Of a stretch of DNA of 64,000 nucleotides, positions 23,655 through 32,905 are shown piece after piece. Under the pieces are notes generated by a model. It saw only the letters and a program-made list of their open reading frames with translations, was not told the DNA's origin and did not search any database. Position numbers and translations under genes: made by a program. This stretch comes from an uncultured Lachnospiraceae bacterium (GTDB lineage Bacteria; Bacillota; Clostridia; Lachnospirales; Lachnospiraceae): NCBI GenBank assembly GCA_934401915.1, contig CAKRSV010000004.1:1-64000 (forward strand). The letters are read 5' to 3'. Within the stretch, counting starts at the first letter, position 1. Each line of letters opens with the position of its first letter.

Positions 23655-24759
23655 GAAAGCACATGTTCCGTTTTTTCATATCTCCAAGCGCAAGACACTG
23701 CCTTGGTATCACGCGTGGCTGATCCGCGGGATCGCGATCCTGCTGGCGCTGATCGTCTGCGCTGTCTTTACGATGGCGATGACCGGTGAAAATCCGATTG
23801 CCGTATATCGTACGATCTGGAGCGGTGCGTTCGGCACGCCCAGAAAGATCTGGATCCTGTTGCAGAACCTTGCCATCCTGCTGTGTGTATCGCTTGCCGT
23901 GACACCGGCGTTCCGCATGAAATTCTGGAATATCGGCGGGGAAGGTCAGGTTCTGGTGGGAGGACTCGCCTCCGCAGCGTGCATGATCCTGCTCGGAGAC
24001 AAGATCCCCAATGCGCTGCTGATCCTGCTCATGGTGGTCACAAGCTGTATCGCAGGCGCGATATGGGGTGCGATCCCGGCGTTCTTCAAAGCGAAGTGGA
24101 ATACCAATGAGACGCTGTTCACGCTGATGATGAATTACGTGGCAACCCAGCTTGTCGCCTTCTTCGTCATTGTGTGGGAGGTTCCCAAGGGAGCGGGCAA
24201 GATCGGTATCATCAATCAGGACACCTGTGCAGGCTGGCTGCCTCAGATCGGCTCGTACAAGTACCTGCTCAACATCATTATCGTGGCGCTGATCACCGTC
24301 TGCATGTACATTTATCTGAATTACTCCAAGCACGGTTATGAGATCGCCGTTGTGGGCGAGAGCGAGAGAACGGCGCGCTATGTCGGCATCAAGGTTGACA
24401 AGATCATCATCCGCACGATGCTGCTTTCCGGTGCGGTCTGCGGTATCGCAGGTCTGTTGCTGGTCGGCGGAACGGATCACACGATCACAACGACGATCGC
24501 GGGCGGCAGAGGTTTTACCGCCGTTATGGTTTCCTGGCTTGCCAAATTTAACCCGATCGTGATGATCTTCACGAGTCTTCTGCTGGTATTCTTTGACCGC
24601 GGGGCAAGTGAGATCTCGACCATCTTTGATCTGAATCATTCCTTCGGTGATATTCTGACAGGTATCATCCTGTTCTTTATCATCGGCAGCGAATTTTTTA
24701 TCACCTATCAGATTAGTCTGAGAAAGAATGGAAAGAAGGAGGAAAAGAAAAATGCTTGA
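23647..24759 (+). CDS. Nucleoside ABC transporter permease 1
   Basis: A 370-residue membrane protein of the BPD_transp_2 family with about 9-10 helices. The family blocks FWNIGGEGQVLVGGLASA, NTNETLFTLMMNYVATQL, VGESERTARYVGIKVDKIII and GRGFTAVMVSWLAKFNP are clear. It pairs with the permease encoded next to form the channel for nucleosides. ATG 23647 lies 8 bases inside the end of the ATPase gene behind GGAGGTG, giving translational coupling. Confidence 0.92.
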   Translation: MNKKAHVPFFHISKRKTLPWYHAWLIRGIAILLALIVCAVFTMAMTGENPIAVYRTIWSGAFGTPRKIWILLQNLAILLCVSLAVTPAFRMKFWNIGGEGQVLVGGLASAACMILLGDKIPNALLILLMVVTSCIAGAIWGAIPAFFKAKWNTNETLFTLMMNYVATQLVAFFVIVWEVPKGAGKIGIINQDTCAGWLPQIGSYKYLLNIIIVALITVCMYIYLNYSKHGYEIAVVGESERTARYVGIKVDKIIIRTMLLSGAVCGIAGLLLVGGTDHTITTTIAGGRGFTAVMVSWLAKFNPIVMIFTSLLLVFFDRGASEISTIFDLNHSFGDILTGIILFFIIGSEFFITYQISLRKNGKKEEKKNA

Positions 24760-25744
24760 TCTGGTATCTTTTATCCCCCGTGCGATCGTACAGAGCATCC
24801 CGCTGTTGTACGGAGCAACCGGAGAGACACTGACAGAGAAATCGGGTAACCTGAATCTGGGAATCCCCGGGATCATGTACGTCGGAAGTATCTGCGGCGT
24901 GATCGGCGCGTTCTTCTATGAACAGGCTGTGCCGGCAGAAGCCATGAACGCGTTTCTGGCGATCGGTATTCCGGTGCTTTCCTCCCTTATCGGCTCACTG
25001 CTGATGGGACTGCTCTACTGTTTCCTGACGGTTACGCTGCGTGCAAACCAGAATGTGACCGGTCTGGCGATGACGACGTTTGGTGTGGGCTTCGGCAATT
25101 TCTTCGGCGGTTCGCTTATCAAGCTGACCGGCAGTGAAGTGCCGTCGATCGCGCTCTCTGCGACCAGCGCCTATTTCAGCAAGTCGCTTCCGTTTGCGGA
25201 TAAGCTCGGCTGGTTCGGTGCCATTTTCCTTTCCTATGGATTTCTGGCTTATGTGGCGATCGCGGTCGCGCTGATCGCGTCCTATGTGCTCAAGCATACC
25301 AGAGTCGGACTGCATCTGCGCGCGGTGGGAGAGAATCCGGCGACGGCGGATGCGGCGGGTATCAATATCACCCGCTACAAATATGTGGCTACCTGCGTCG
25401 GCAGCATGATCGCCGGTCTGGGCGGTCTGTACTATGTTATGGACTACGCTTGCGGCGTCTGGTCAAACGATGCGTTCGGTGACCGTGGATGGCTTGCGAT
25501 CGCGCTCGTTATCTTCACGATCTGGAGACCGAATGTCTGCATCATCGCATCGATGCTGTTTGGCGGACTCTATATCCTGCATCTGTTTATCCCGACAGGA
25601 ATGAACCTTTCCGTGAAGGAGCTTTACAAGATGCTTCCTTTCCTGGTAACGATCATCGTGCTGATCATAACCAGTATGCGCAACAAGAGAGAGAACCAGC
25701 CGCCGGAAAGCCTGGGACAGGCCTATTTCCGGGAGGAGCGGTAA
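24752..25744 (+). CDS. Nucleoside ABC transporter permease 2
   Basis: A 330-residue membrane protein, also BPD_transp_2. GATGETLTEKSGNLNLGIPGIMYVG at the start, TLRANQNVTGLAMTTFG, and LRAVGENPATADAAGINI are the standard signatures of the second permease in BMP-type nucleoside systems. ATG 24752 overlaps the preceding gene by 8 bases behind AAGGAGG. It is the last gene of the operon; a terminator stands at 25778. Confidence 0.92.
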   Translation: MLDLVSFIPRAIVQSIPLLYGATGETLTEKSGNLNLGIPGIMYVGSICGVIGAFFYEQAVPAEAMNAFLAIGIPVLSSLIGSLLMGLLYCFLTVTLRANQNVTGLAMTTFGVGFGNFFGGSLIKLTGSEVPSIALSATSAYFSKSLPFADKLGWFGAIFLSYGFLAYVAIAVALIASYVLKHTRVGLHLRAVGENPATADAAGINITRYKYVATCVGSMIAGLGGLYYVMDYACGVWSNDAFGDRGWLAIALVIFTIWRPNVCIIASMLFGGLYILHLFIPTGMNLSVKELYKMLPFLVTIIVLIITSMRNKRENQPPESLGQAYFREER

Positions 25745-25777
25745 GCGTTACCACGCAATAGTATGATAGATAAAAAG

Positions 25778-25817
25778 AAACTGCCCTTTATCGGAGCGAT
25801 CCGGTAAGGGCAGTTTT
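25778..25817 (+). terminator. Terminator of the nucleoside transporter operon
   Basis: AAACTGCCCTTTA (25778-25790) pairs with TAAGGGCAGTTTT (25805-25817). A second near-perfect hairpin (TACCCCAGAG at 25872-25881 with CTCTAGGGTA at 25887-25896) and a small palindrome TGTTATC-CTAT-GATAACA (25957-25974) fill the rest of the gap before the helicase gene. Confidence 0.8.
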
Positions 25818-26042
25818 GTGTTTCCTGGCAAGGAGACTGCGCGCCTGCACAGGCAGTCTTCTACAAAAAAATACCCCAGAGCCAGACTCTAGGGTACACT
25901 TCATTGTCCAGTCTACAATAAAAGCAAAAAAAAGTCTAGTAGTTATTTTTATTTTTTGTTATCCTATGATAACAGTTCAGCCATAGAAGGAATTGCGAAT
26001 GAACCATAGCAGCGTAAAACAGCGTGTGAGAAAGGAAGGAAT

Positions 26043-29000
26043 ATGCAGAAAATACCGGGGATCACAAGGGAAGAGGAAGAACAGAATCTGAAAGAGACGA
26101 TCAAAGTCGCAGAGCAGAAGGTGACGGGCGTGCGGCAGAACGTAGCGCAGCTGAAGAAGGAGCTGCATGCCATGCAGGAAGAGTTTGATACGGCCGACAA
26201 GGAAATGCAGGCATTGTGGCACAACACGGACGATATGTTCCGGCATGTGAGCCAGGAGCTGGCGAGAGCGATACAGGCGAGAAAGAAGCCCTATTTTGGA
26301 AGGATCGACTTCACCGACAAAAAGAGCGGAAAGAAGGAGTCCTACTATATCGGGCGTTCCGTCATCGCAAAGAATCCGGCTGAGCCGATGGTGATCGACT
26401 GGCGTGCGCCGATCGCAGGCATCTACTATGGATCCTCGCTGGGGGATATGACGTACTCGGTCAAGGGGGAGGGGCGTTATGAGGTTCATCTGTCCCGGAA
26501 GCGCACCTATGAGGTCGAGGACGACCGGCTGAAGGATTTCTATGATTCGGATGTAGTGGCGAACGATGAGCTGCTCACGCGGTATCTTGCCAGGAATAAA
26601 AAGGCGGTGCTGGGAGAGATCATCGCGACGATCCAGCAGGAGCAGAACGACGTGATCCGGCAGAAGCCGCAGCACAATCTCATCATACAGGGAGCGGCAG
26701 GCTCTGGCAAGACAACGGTCGCCATGCACCGGATCTCTTATATCCTCTATAATTATGAGCAGGAATTTGCACCGGAGGACTTCTATATTATCGGGAGCAA
26801 TCAGGTGCTTCTAAATTACATCACGGGGGTGCTGCCGGAGCTGAACGTGTACGGCGTGCGCCAGATGACGATGGAACAGCTTTTTGTCAGGCTCTTGTAT
26901 GAGGACTGGGACGGGGAATGTCAGGTCATTCCGGTGCAGAAGGGAGTCACGCCTCCCTTTAAGGGAACCTACGCCTGGTTCTGCGATCTGGAGCAGTTTT
27001 GCGAGGCGTATGAAAGGGAACGGATCCCGCGGCAGAGCGTCTGCCTTGAAAAAAACGGCAAGATGCTGCTGACAAAGGAGGCGATCGAAAAGGTCTGGCA
27101 GCAGAGCAAAGGTCTTTCGCGGGCAGACAAGATCACCAGACTGACGGAGCATCTGATGGCGAAGCTGGAAAACGAGCTGAGCGGGAAATACTATTCTTAC
27201 TCGGCAGAGGAAAAGAAGAAGCTGATCCGGTTTTACAGCACCTATTTCGGGAAAAGGGAATGGAAGGGTGATATCTATGAGCTGTACGAGGATTTCCTGA
27301 CGGTGCAGCGGGCGAAAGGCTATGAAGTGGGACGGAAAGAAAAGGAATTTGATGTGTACGATCTGGCGGCGCTTGCGTATCTCTACAAGCGTATCAAGGA
27401 GGACAGTGTGATCCGGGAAGCCGGTCATGTGGTGATCGATGAGGCGCAGGATTTCGGCATGATGGCGTATGCGTCGCTCAAATACTGCCTGAGCAGGTGT
27501 ACCTACACCATCATGGGGGACATTTCCCAGAATATCTCCATGGACTATGGACTCAATGACTGGCAGGAGCTGCGAAGCCTGATGCTGACGGATCCCTTTG
27601 ACTATTTCGGGCTGCTCCGCAAGAGTTACCGGAACACCATCGAGATATCGAAATTTGCAACGGATATCCTGTATCACGGATCTTTTCAGATCTATCCGGT
27701 CGAGCCGATCATCCGCCATGGAAAAGAGGTGCGCGTGTGTGCCTGTGCGGATGACGCCGCGCTGACGGAGCAGACGATAGAGACGCTGAACGCATGGAAG
27801 GCACAGGGACTGGAGACAGTCGCGGTGATCTGCGCAGAGGAACAGGAGGAGGAGCGCGTGCGGAAAAGCCTTGCAGGAAAGGTCAGACTTGTTCCCGTGC
27901 AGGAGGACGGGATGCAGTTTGGAGAGGGCGTGATGGTGCTGACACTGCAATATACGAAGGGACTTGAGTTTGACGCCGTGCTCATTTACGATGCCTCGGA
28001 GAAGAATTATCCCAAGGAGGACGGAGCCGTCAAGAGGCTGTATGTGGCTGTCACAAGAGCGCTCCATGAGCTGGTCGTTCTGTACAAGGGAAAGCTGACG
28101 GGGCTGATCGCTGATCCGGTCACGCAGACGCAGCGCAGCCGGGCGGTGCTGCAGGCGGAGGGAAAAAAGACCCGCGCCGTGCTGCCGCAGGAAGAGCGGA
28201 CAAACGAAGAAATCTACCGGGAGCGTGCGCTGGAGGGGGAATGCGAGCGCGCCGTGCGGGATAAGTACGGGCCGAAAAAGATCGTGGTCTTGAAGAAAGA
28301 GCCGGAGGCGGATACCGGCAGGCAGGAAAGAAAGCCGGTCAGAGAGAGTTCTTCCGCGAGAGTGGGAACGATGTATGGCAGAGCAGACCGGCGCGTCCGC
28401 GAACTTCCCTCCTACCTGGAAAGACACCAGAAGGATATTGAGGGGCTGAGCGGAAAGAAAACGGACACAGCGCAGGGGGAGTTTGGCGAGATGCCGGATG
28501 AAAAGACGCTGCACCCGGTCGGACACAACCGGATCGACTGCGGGGTACGGTTTGTGATGAAGGGCAAGGGGTACTGTGACCTGCTGAGCAATTATGGAAC
28601 ACTTCGCATTGCGCCAATCTCGCAGGAGGTGATCCGCGTGTGCTTTGCAAAGGGACAGTGCAGCAGCTTTCCGCAGCGGGCAAAGGAGTTTGAGGCGGCT
28701 GGAGGACAGTACAAGATCCGGGAGACGCCGGGCGTGCTGGAGATACGGACGCAGAAGCTGCTCGTCCGGGTGGATAAAAAGACCGGGGCAGTGAGCTTTC
28801 TGGACGGGAAGGAACGGCTTCTTTTGAAGGAGCGGGACAAGGAGCCGCGAATGCTGACCGGGCATACGTGCTGGAACTTTTTTTCGTTTGAAAAGGGAGA
28901 AATTCTGACGGCGGACGGCGGCGAGGGACGAAAGCCGCTGAAGATCGGGATGTCAGCCAAATATATTTCCTTCGGGGAACAGAGCGCACAGATGCCTGGG

Positions 29001-29135
29001 CTTGCATCCGGCAAAGGATATGAGCTGTATTTTCCGGCAGGAAAGAGAACGATGTGCTGCAACATTCCGATGTACGGACCCTACATTTCGGTGGAAGATA
29101 CCGAGCTGATCGATTATTATTTCAAAATAAAATAA
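26043..29135 (+). CDS. helD: HelD-type UvrD-like helicase with a C-terminal GH31-N-like domain
   Basis: A 1030-residue protein. An N-terminal antiparallel coiled coil (1-80) is followed by YYIGRSVIAKNPAEPMVIDWRAPIAGIYY, the HelD signature. Walker A GAAGSGKTT lies near 216, motif II VVIDEAQDFG near 463, and LQYTKGLEFDAVLIYDA and LYVAVTRALHEL near 645-675. HelD proteins recycle stalled RNA polymerase in Firmicutes; the usual length is about 770. Here a charged linker (about 735-815) leads to about 210 extra residues. They read like the N-terminal beta-sandwich of GH31 glycosidases: LRIAPISQEVIRVCF, LEIRTQKLLVRVDKKTGAVS, FLDGKERLLL, GYELYFPAG and a final ELIDYYFKIK. No GH31 catalytic barrel follows. 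The fusion is continuous in one frame. Confidence 0.85.
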   Translation: MQKIPGITREEEEQNLKETIKVAEQKVTGVRQNVAQLKKELHAMQEEFDTADKEMQALWHNTDDMFRHVSQELARAIQARKKPYFGRIDFTDKKSGKKESYYIGRSVIAKNPAEPMVIDWRAPIAGIYYGSSLGDMTYSVKGEGRYEVHLSRKRTYEVEDDRLKDFYDSDVVANDELLTRYLARNKKAVLGEIIATIQQEQNDVIRQKPQHNLIIQGAAGSGKTTVAMHRISYILYNYEQEFAPEDFYIIGSNQVLLNYITGVLPELNVYGVRQMTMEQLFVRLLYEDWDGECQVIPVQKGVTPPFKGTYAWFCDLEQFCEAYERERIPRQSVCLEKNGKMLLTKEAIEKVWQQSKGLSRADKITRLTEHLMAKLENELSGKYYSYSAEEKKKLIRFYSTYFGKREWKGDIYELYEDFLTVQRAKGYEVGRKEKEFDVYDLAALAYLYKRIKEDSVIREAGHVVIDEAQDFGMMAYASLKYCLSRCTYTIMGDISQNISMDYGLNDWQELRSLMLTDPFDYFGLLRKSYRNTIEISKFATDILYHGSFQIYPVEPIIRHGKEVRVCACADDAALTEQTIETLNAWKAQGLETVAVICAEEQEEERVRKSLAGKVRLVPVQEDGMQFGEGVMVLTLQYTKGLEFDAVLIYDASEKNYPKEDGAVKRLYVAVTRALHELVVLYKGKLTGLIADPVTQTQRSRAVLQAEGKKTRAVLPQEERTNEEIYRERALEGECERAVRDKYGPKKIVVLKKEPEADTGRQERKPVRESSSARVGTMYGRADRRVRELPSYLERHQKDIEGLSGKKTDTAQGEFGEMPDEKTLHPVGHNRIDCGVRFVMKGKGYCDLLSNYGTLRIAPISQEVIRVCFAKGQCSSFPQRAKEFEAAGGQYKIRETPGVLEIRTQKLLVRVDKKTGAVSFLDGKERLLLKERDKEPRMLTGHTCWNFFSFEKGEILTADGGEGRKPLKIGMSAKYISFGEQSAQMPGLASGKGYELYFPAGKRTMCCNIPMYGPYISVEDTELIDYYFKIK

Positions 29136-29193
29136 AATCCTGAAACTTTTTCGGGCGCAGGCAGGTCTAACGGATGAAAGGAGTGAGAAAGAG

Positions 29194-29697
29194 ATGAAAA
29201 CGGGAATTGTAGAGAGGGAACTTACCCGGCAATATGAGAGATATTACCGTTTCGCGCTTTCCATTGTGAGAAACCGGGAGGACGCGCTGGATGTTGTGCA
29301 GGAGGCGGCATACCGGGCGATCCGGGGACAGGAGAAGGTGCAAAAGCCGGAATTTGCAGATACCTGGATCCACAAGATCATTCTGAATACCGCGATGGAT
29401 CTGCTCCGCAAAAAGAAGCAGGAATGTCCGCAGGAGGATTCGCTGCTGCTTGACGCGGTACAGCCGTCGGTGGAGAGCGGGTACGAAAAGTCGGAGCTGG
29501 AAAGCGTGCTGGCGCTGCTTGATCCGGAGGACCGGACGATCCTTGTGCTGAGGTACTTCGAGGACCGGAAGCTGGAGGAAATTGCAGAGATCACCGGAAA
29601 GAAGGTTAATACGGTCAAGACCAGACTGTACAGAGCGCTTGACAGACTGCAGGAGATGTGCACGGAGCAGGGCGCACGGAAAGGAGTGCAAGGATGA
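29194..29697 (+). CDS. ECF-type RNA polymerase sigma factor
   Basis: A 167-residue protein with both ECF regions. Sigma-2 is at about 10-75 (RYYRFALSIVRNREDALDVVQEAAYRA, DTWIHKIILNTAMDLLRKKK). Sigma-4 is at about 103-158 (LLDPEDRTILVLRYFEDRKLEEIAEITG, NTVKTRLYRALDRL). It overlaps the anti-sigma gene by 4 bases (ATGA), the normal arrangement for a coupled pair. The partner's DUF3298-like domain points to the SigV/RsiV class, which responds to cell-envelope stress such as lysozyme in Bacillus. GGAGTGAG precedes ATG 29194. Confidence 0.9.
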   Translation: MKTGIVERELTRQYERYYRFALSIVRNREDALDVVQEAAYRAIRGQEKVQKPEFADTWIHKIILNTAMDLLRKKKQECPQEDSLLLDAVQPSVESGYEKSELESVLALLDPEDRTILVLRYFEDRKLEEIAEITGKKVNTVKTRLYRALDRLQEMCTEQGARKGVQG

Positions 29698-30647
29698 AAA
29701 CAGATCAGAAGATGCAGGATTGCAGGAGAGAATATGAGGCAGTGGAAGTACCGCAGGAGGCAAAGGAGCGGATCCTTATGGGAATAGAGAGAGCAAAGAA
29801 GGAGCAGGAAGAGAAGGAAGGAGCAAAGTGCGGGAGACGCGCCGGAGGGCGGATCTGGAGATATGCGGGGATCGCGGCAGCGGCGTGCTTTGGCGCGATC
29901 GTGATCCTGGCCAATTCCGGGCAGTCGGTGGCGCTTGCCATGGAAAAGATCCCGGTGATCGGAGCGATCGCAAAGGTCGTGACCTTCCGTACCTATGAGG
30001 ATCAGACCAACCATTTCAGCGCACATATCGAAGTGCCGCAGGTGGAGCAGGAGCAGCTTGCAGAGACGCAGCCGGCAGATGAAAGTGCAGGCGATACGCA
30101 GCCGCAGGGTGCAGCGCAGGAAGAACTGCAGCGCACGAACAAGACGATCGAGGAGTATGGGCAGGAGCTGATCGCCCGGTATGAGCACGATCTGGCGGAG
30201 AGCCAGGGAGAGGGCAATTACAGCTTACAGTCCGATTACAAGGTGGTGTCGGAGAGCGATGATTATCTGGCGATCGAGGTAGATACGCTGCTGATCATGG
30301 CAAGCGGGAGCGAGTACCGCAAGACCTTCAATATTGACAAAAATACCGGGGAGATCTTATCGTTAAAGGATTTCTTCCGGGAGGGAAGCGATTATATCGG
30401 CGTCATAAGCGATGCGATCAAGGCGCAGATGAAACAGCAGATGGAGCAGGACGATTCCGTGATCTACTGGCTGGATTCGGAGGTGCCGGAGTGGGATTTC
30501 CAGGCGATCGACGACGATACGTCCTTCTATTTTGACGGACAGGGCAATCTGATCATCCAGTTTGACGAGTACGAGGTTGCGCCGGGATCGATGGGGGCGG
30601 TTTCGTTTACTATTCCGAGGGCAGACCTTGACGATATCCTCAAATGA
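29694..30647 (+). CDS. RsiV-like anti-sigma factor
   Basis: A 317-residue single-pass membrane protein. A cytosolic N-terminus (1-58) would hold the sigma factor, followed by a transmembrane helix (about 60-78, YAGIAAAACFGAIVILA). A Gln/Glu-rich linker (about 118-150) comes next, then an extracytoplasmic domain with FNIDKNTGEILSLKDFFREG and a late DEYEVAPGSMGAVSFTIPRADL block. The last block is the DUF3298 C-terminus found in RsiV. In B. subtilis RsiV binds lysozyme and is then cleaved. Whether this one senses lysozyme is inference. ATG 29694 overlaps the sigma stop. Confidence 0.85.
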   Translation: MKTDQKMQDCRREYEAVEVPQEAKERILMGIERAKKEQEEKEGAKCGRRAGGRIWRYAGIAAAACFGAIVILANSGQSVALAMEKIPVIGAIAKVVTFRTYEDQTNHFSAHIEVPQVEQEQLAETQPADESAGDTQPQGAAQEELQRTNKTIEEYGQELIARYEHDLAESQGEGNYSLQSDYKVVSESDDYLAIEVDTLLIMASGSEYRKTFNIDKNTGEILSLKDFFREGSDYIGVISDAIKAQMKQQMEQDDSVIYWLDSEVPEWDFQAIDDDTSFYFDGQGNLIIQFDEYEVAPGSMGAVSFTIPRADLDDILK

Positions 30648-30718
30648 TTATACACTGATAACGGCTGCGGGCGAATCCCCGCAGTCATACCAAAGACAGC
30701 AAAGGCAAGGGAACAGAT

Positions 30719-31552
30719 ATGCAGATATCATTTGAAGTATTTCCACCGAAAAAGGACGGCAGCTTTGAATCTGCGTTTGCGGTGGTGAGGGAGCTTTCGG
30801 AGCTGCAACCGCAGTTTATCAGTGTCACTTACGGAGCAGGCGGCAGCAAGGCAGGCAAAACGCTGGAGATCGCCTCCTACATCCGACAGGAGTGCAAGAC
30901 GCAGGCTGTGGCGCATCTAACCTGTGTGGGAAACCGGCGAGACGAGATCCTGGAGCGATGCCGGGAATTGGAGGAGCACGGGATAACCCATGTACTGGCG
31001 CTGCGCGGGGACAGACCGCGGGATATGAGCGAGGAGCAGTACCAGACGAGAGAGTTTGCACACGCGACGGATCTTATCCGTTTTATCCGTGAAAACAGCA
31101 GCCTTCAGATTCTGGCGGCCTGCTATCCGGAGAAGCACTGTGAGGCAAAAAGTCTGGAAGAGGATCTGGCTTATCTGAAAGAGAAACAGGAGCTTGGAGC
31201 GGAGGGTTTTATCAGCCAGATGTTTTTTGACAACCACTGCTTTGAAACATTTTGCGAAAAGGCGGAGAAGGCCGGGATCATGAAGCCGATCCATGCGGGG
31301 CTGATGCCGATCACCTCGGCAAACCAGCTTGGCACGTCCGTGTCCCTGTCGGGGTCCTCGGTTCCAAAGGAGCTGGCGGATCTGATCGCACGGTATGGGG
31401 ACAGCCCGGAGGATATGTATAAGGCGGGGATCGACTACGCGGTACGCCAGATCGAAGGACTTTCCGGGATCGGAACGGAAGGGATTCATCTGTATACGAT
31501 GAATAAGCCGAAGGTGGCGAGGGATATTATGCAGGGGATCGGAGTCCGGTAG
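30719..31552 (+). CDS. metF: Methylenetetrahydrofolate reductase
   Basis: A 277-residue protein with the MTHFR barrel: ISFEVFPPKKDG at the start (Glu of FEVFPP is catalytic in the family), FISVTYGAGGS, VAHLTCVGNRRDEI, THVLALRGDRPRD and FISQMFFDNHCF. It binds FAD and converts methylene-THF to methyl-THF, feeding methionine synthesis or the Wood-Ljungdahl branch. Length is typical of bacterial MetF. It stands as a single gene between the anti-sigma gene (71 bases upstream) and a terminator at 31564. No S-box or other leader is seen. Confidence 0.94.
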   Translation: MQISFEVFPPKKDGSFESAFAVVRELSELQPQFISVTYGAGGSKAGKTLEIASYIRQECKTQAVAHLTCVGNRRDEILERCRELEEHGITHVLALRGDRPRDMSEEQYQTREFAHATDLIRFIRENSSLQILAACYPEKHCEAKSLEEDLAYLKEKQELGAEGFISQMFFDNHCFETFCEKAEKAGIMKPIHAGLMPITSANQLGTSVSLSGSSVPKELADLIARYGDSPEDMYKAGIDYAVRQIEGLSGIGTEGIHLYTMNKPKVARDIMQGIGVR

Positions 31553-31563
31553 AAAATAGAAAA

Positions 31564-31598
31564 GAAAATGCCCATGTGTCTTTCACACGGGCATTTTC
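31564..31598. terminator. Bidirectional terminator after metF
   Basis: GAAAATGCCC-TGTG (31564-31579) pairs with CACA-GGGCATTTTC (31584-31598). It also serves the convergent small gene ending at 31643. Confidence 0.82.
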
Positions 31599-31642
31599 CT
31601 TGTGCGCCTTACAGCGCGTAGCGGAAATACGCCGCAGTATCG

Positions 31643-31855
31643 CTACTGGACGTATTCCCGTTTGCTGATGAAGTTGTAGTAAAGACTGGCATCCTTCGTG
31701 TAGCCGCTGGTGCGGATGGGGAGAGGCTGCTGTTCCTTTTTGGTCGCTTCATCGAGAACCCTTGCAAACGAAGTTGGCATCACGGGTTCAGAGTTCTGCT
31801 TGGACTGACGGTTTTGGTTGCCGGAAGAGAGCTTCCTTAACGCGGTGACCGCCAT
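31643..31855 (-). CDS. Small hypothetical protein, start possibly upstream and non-ATG
   Basis: A 70-residue basic protein if read from ATG 31855, with a Ser/Gln-rich N-terminus and an ending SGYTKDASLYYNFISKREYVQ. No family is recognised. ATG 31855 lacks a ribosome site. The frame stays open upstream through IYVYEKAYNIEPV to a strong AAGGAGGG (31904-31911, minus strand) with no ATG, GTG or TTG in frame after it. Either an ATC or ATT codon starts the protein, or translation is re-initiated after a 17-codon out-of-frame ORF that opens at the ATG next to that site. The gap to 32192 otherwise holds only AT-rich promoter-like sequence. Confidence 0.5.
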   Translation of the reverse strand: MAVTALRKLSSGNQNRQSKQNSEPVMPTSFARVLDEATKKEQQPLPIRTSGYTKDASLYYNFISKREYVQ

Positions 31856-32191
31856 AACCGGTTCGATGTTATAAGCCTTTTCATATACATAGATTGCGGT
31901 AATCCCTCCTTGGACGAACGCAGTTCCAGGTGCCGTACTGAAATAGCCCCGAGCTGCAGTGTGAACCTCTTGTTCTATATATATTATCGGATGGTTTGAA
32001 CGATTCCTTAACAGAATCTTAGCAGAAAATGTGTCAAAGGTACTAAAATTTTACGAAGTCTTCCGCGATAATATTTTGCCAGTTACGGTTGCGCAAAATT
32101 GTGTTACTATGGTATAGATATAAGTACAGGAAACATGAATATTTCTGTTTTAGTAACTATTCAGGATAAGAACCGATAGAGGGTGAATTGC

Positions 32192-32905
32192 ATGAGATAT
32201 AAAAAAATAAATGACGTTACAGTACAATGTATCATATCAGAGGACGATATGCAGGAATATGGACTGACGCTCTCGGACATTCTGGAACGGAATGAAAAGG
32301 GAGAGGAGTTCCTGCGGGATATCATAGAGAGAGCGCATGAGGAGGTCGGTTACGATATCGGAAGCGGCAACATCGCGATGCAGATCACGCCGCTTAGGGA
32401 TAACGGGCTTTCGATCACGTTCACTGAGAACGGCCCTGCGGTTGTGCGCGATATGCTGCAGAACATCAAGGAATTGCTGCAGGGGATCGGCGCAGAGGTG
32501 AGCAGCCCGGAGGGCGGGGCACAACTGAATGCAGAGAAGAGGAAAGAGGCAGATCCCGCGCTGGACGAGACGAAGCGGCTGTTTGTCTTTTCTGCCCTGC
32601 ACCCGGCAATGCGCTATGCGGTATCCATCCCATCTGGCATCTGTGTCAAAAGCCGGCTGTACAAGGCGGATCAGATCTACTATCTGATGATAGAAAAGGG
32701 GAGGATCTCTCAGCGGAACTTTAACCGTATCAGCGCACAGGCGATCGAGTTTGGCAGCGTGTGCCCGGTGACGGAGGAACAGGAAAAATATCTGGAGGAG
32801 CACGGAGAATGTCTGATCGCGGAGCGCGCGGTGAGCAGGCTGCGGCGAATCTATCTGCATGCGGACGGCAGATCAGGGAAAGGGAAAAAAGGATCAGATG
32901 AATAA
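32192..32905 (+). CDS. mecA: MecA-family adaptor protein
   Basis: A 237-residue protein. The N-terminal domain (MRYKKINDVTVQCIISEDDMQEYGLTLSDIL) and the C-terminal domain (RLFVFSALHPAMRYA, SRLYKADQIYYLMIEKG, EFG) match MecA/YpbH. These adaptors deliver substrates such as ComK to ClpC-ClpP. An acidic/Ala linker (about 115-140) separates the domains. ATG 32192 lies 8 bases after AGAGGG; a GTG at 32183 overlaps that site. The 3' end overlaps the DEAD-box helicase gene by 8 bases. Confidence 0.9.
   Translation: MRYKKINDVTVQCIISEDDMQEYGLTLSDILERNEKGEEFLRDIIERAHEEVGYDIGSGNIAMQITPLRDNGLSITFTENGPAVVRDMLQNIKELLQGIGAEVSSPEGGAQLNAEKRKEADPALDETKRLFVFSALHPAMRYAVSIPSGICVKSRLYKADQIYYLMIEKGRISQRNFNRISAQAIEFGSVCPVTEEQEKYLEEHGECLIAERAVSRLRRIYLHADGRSGKGKKGSDE

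Noticed and set aside
26811..28865. Very long antisense ORF opposite the HelD gene
   Set aside because: It is the mirror of a GC-rich coding frame with no ribosome site and no recognisable domain.
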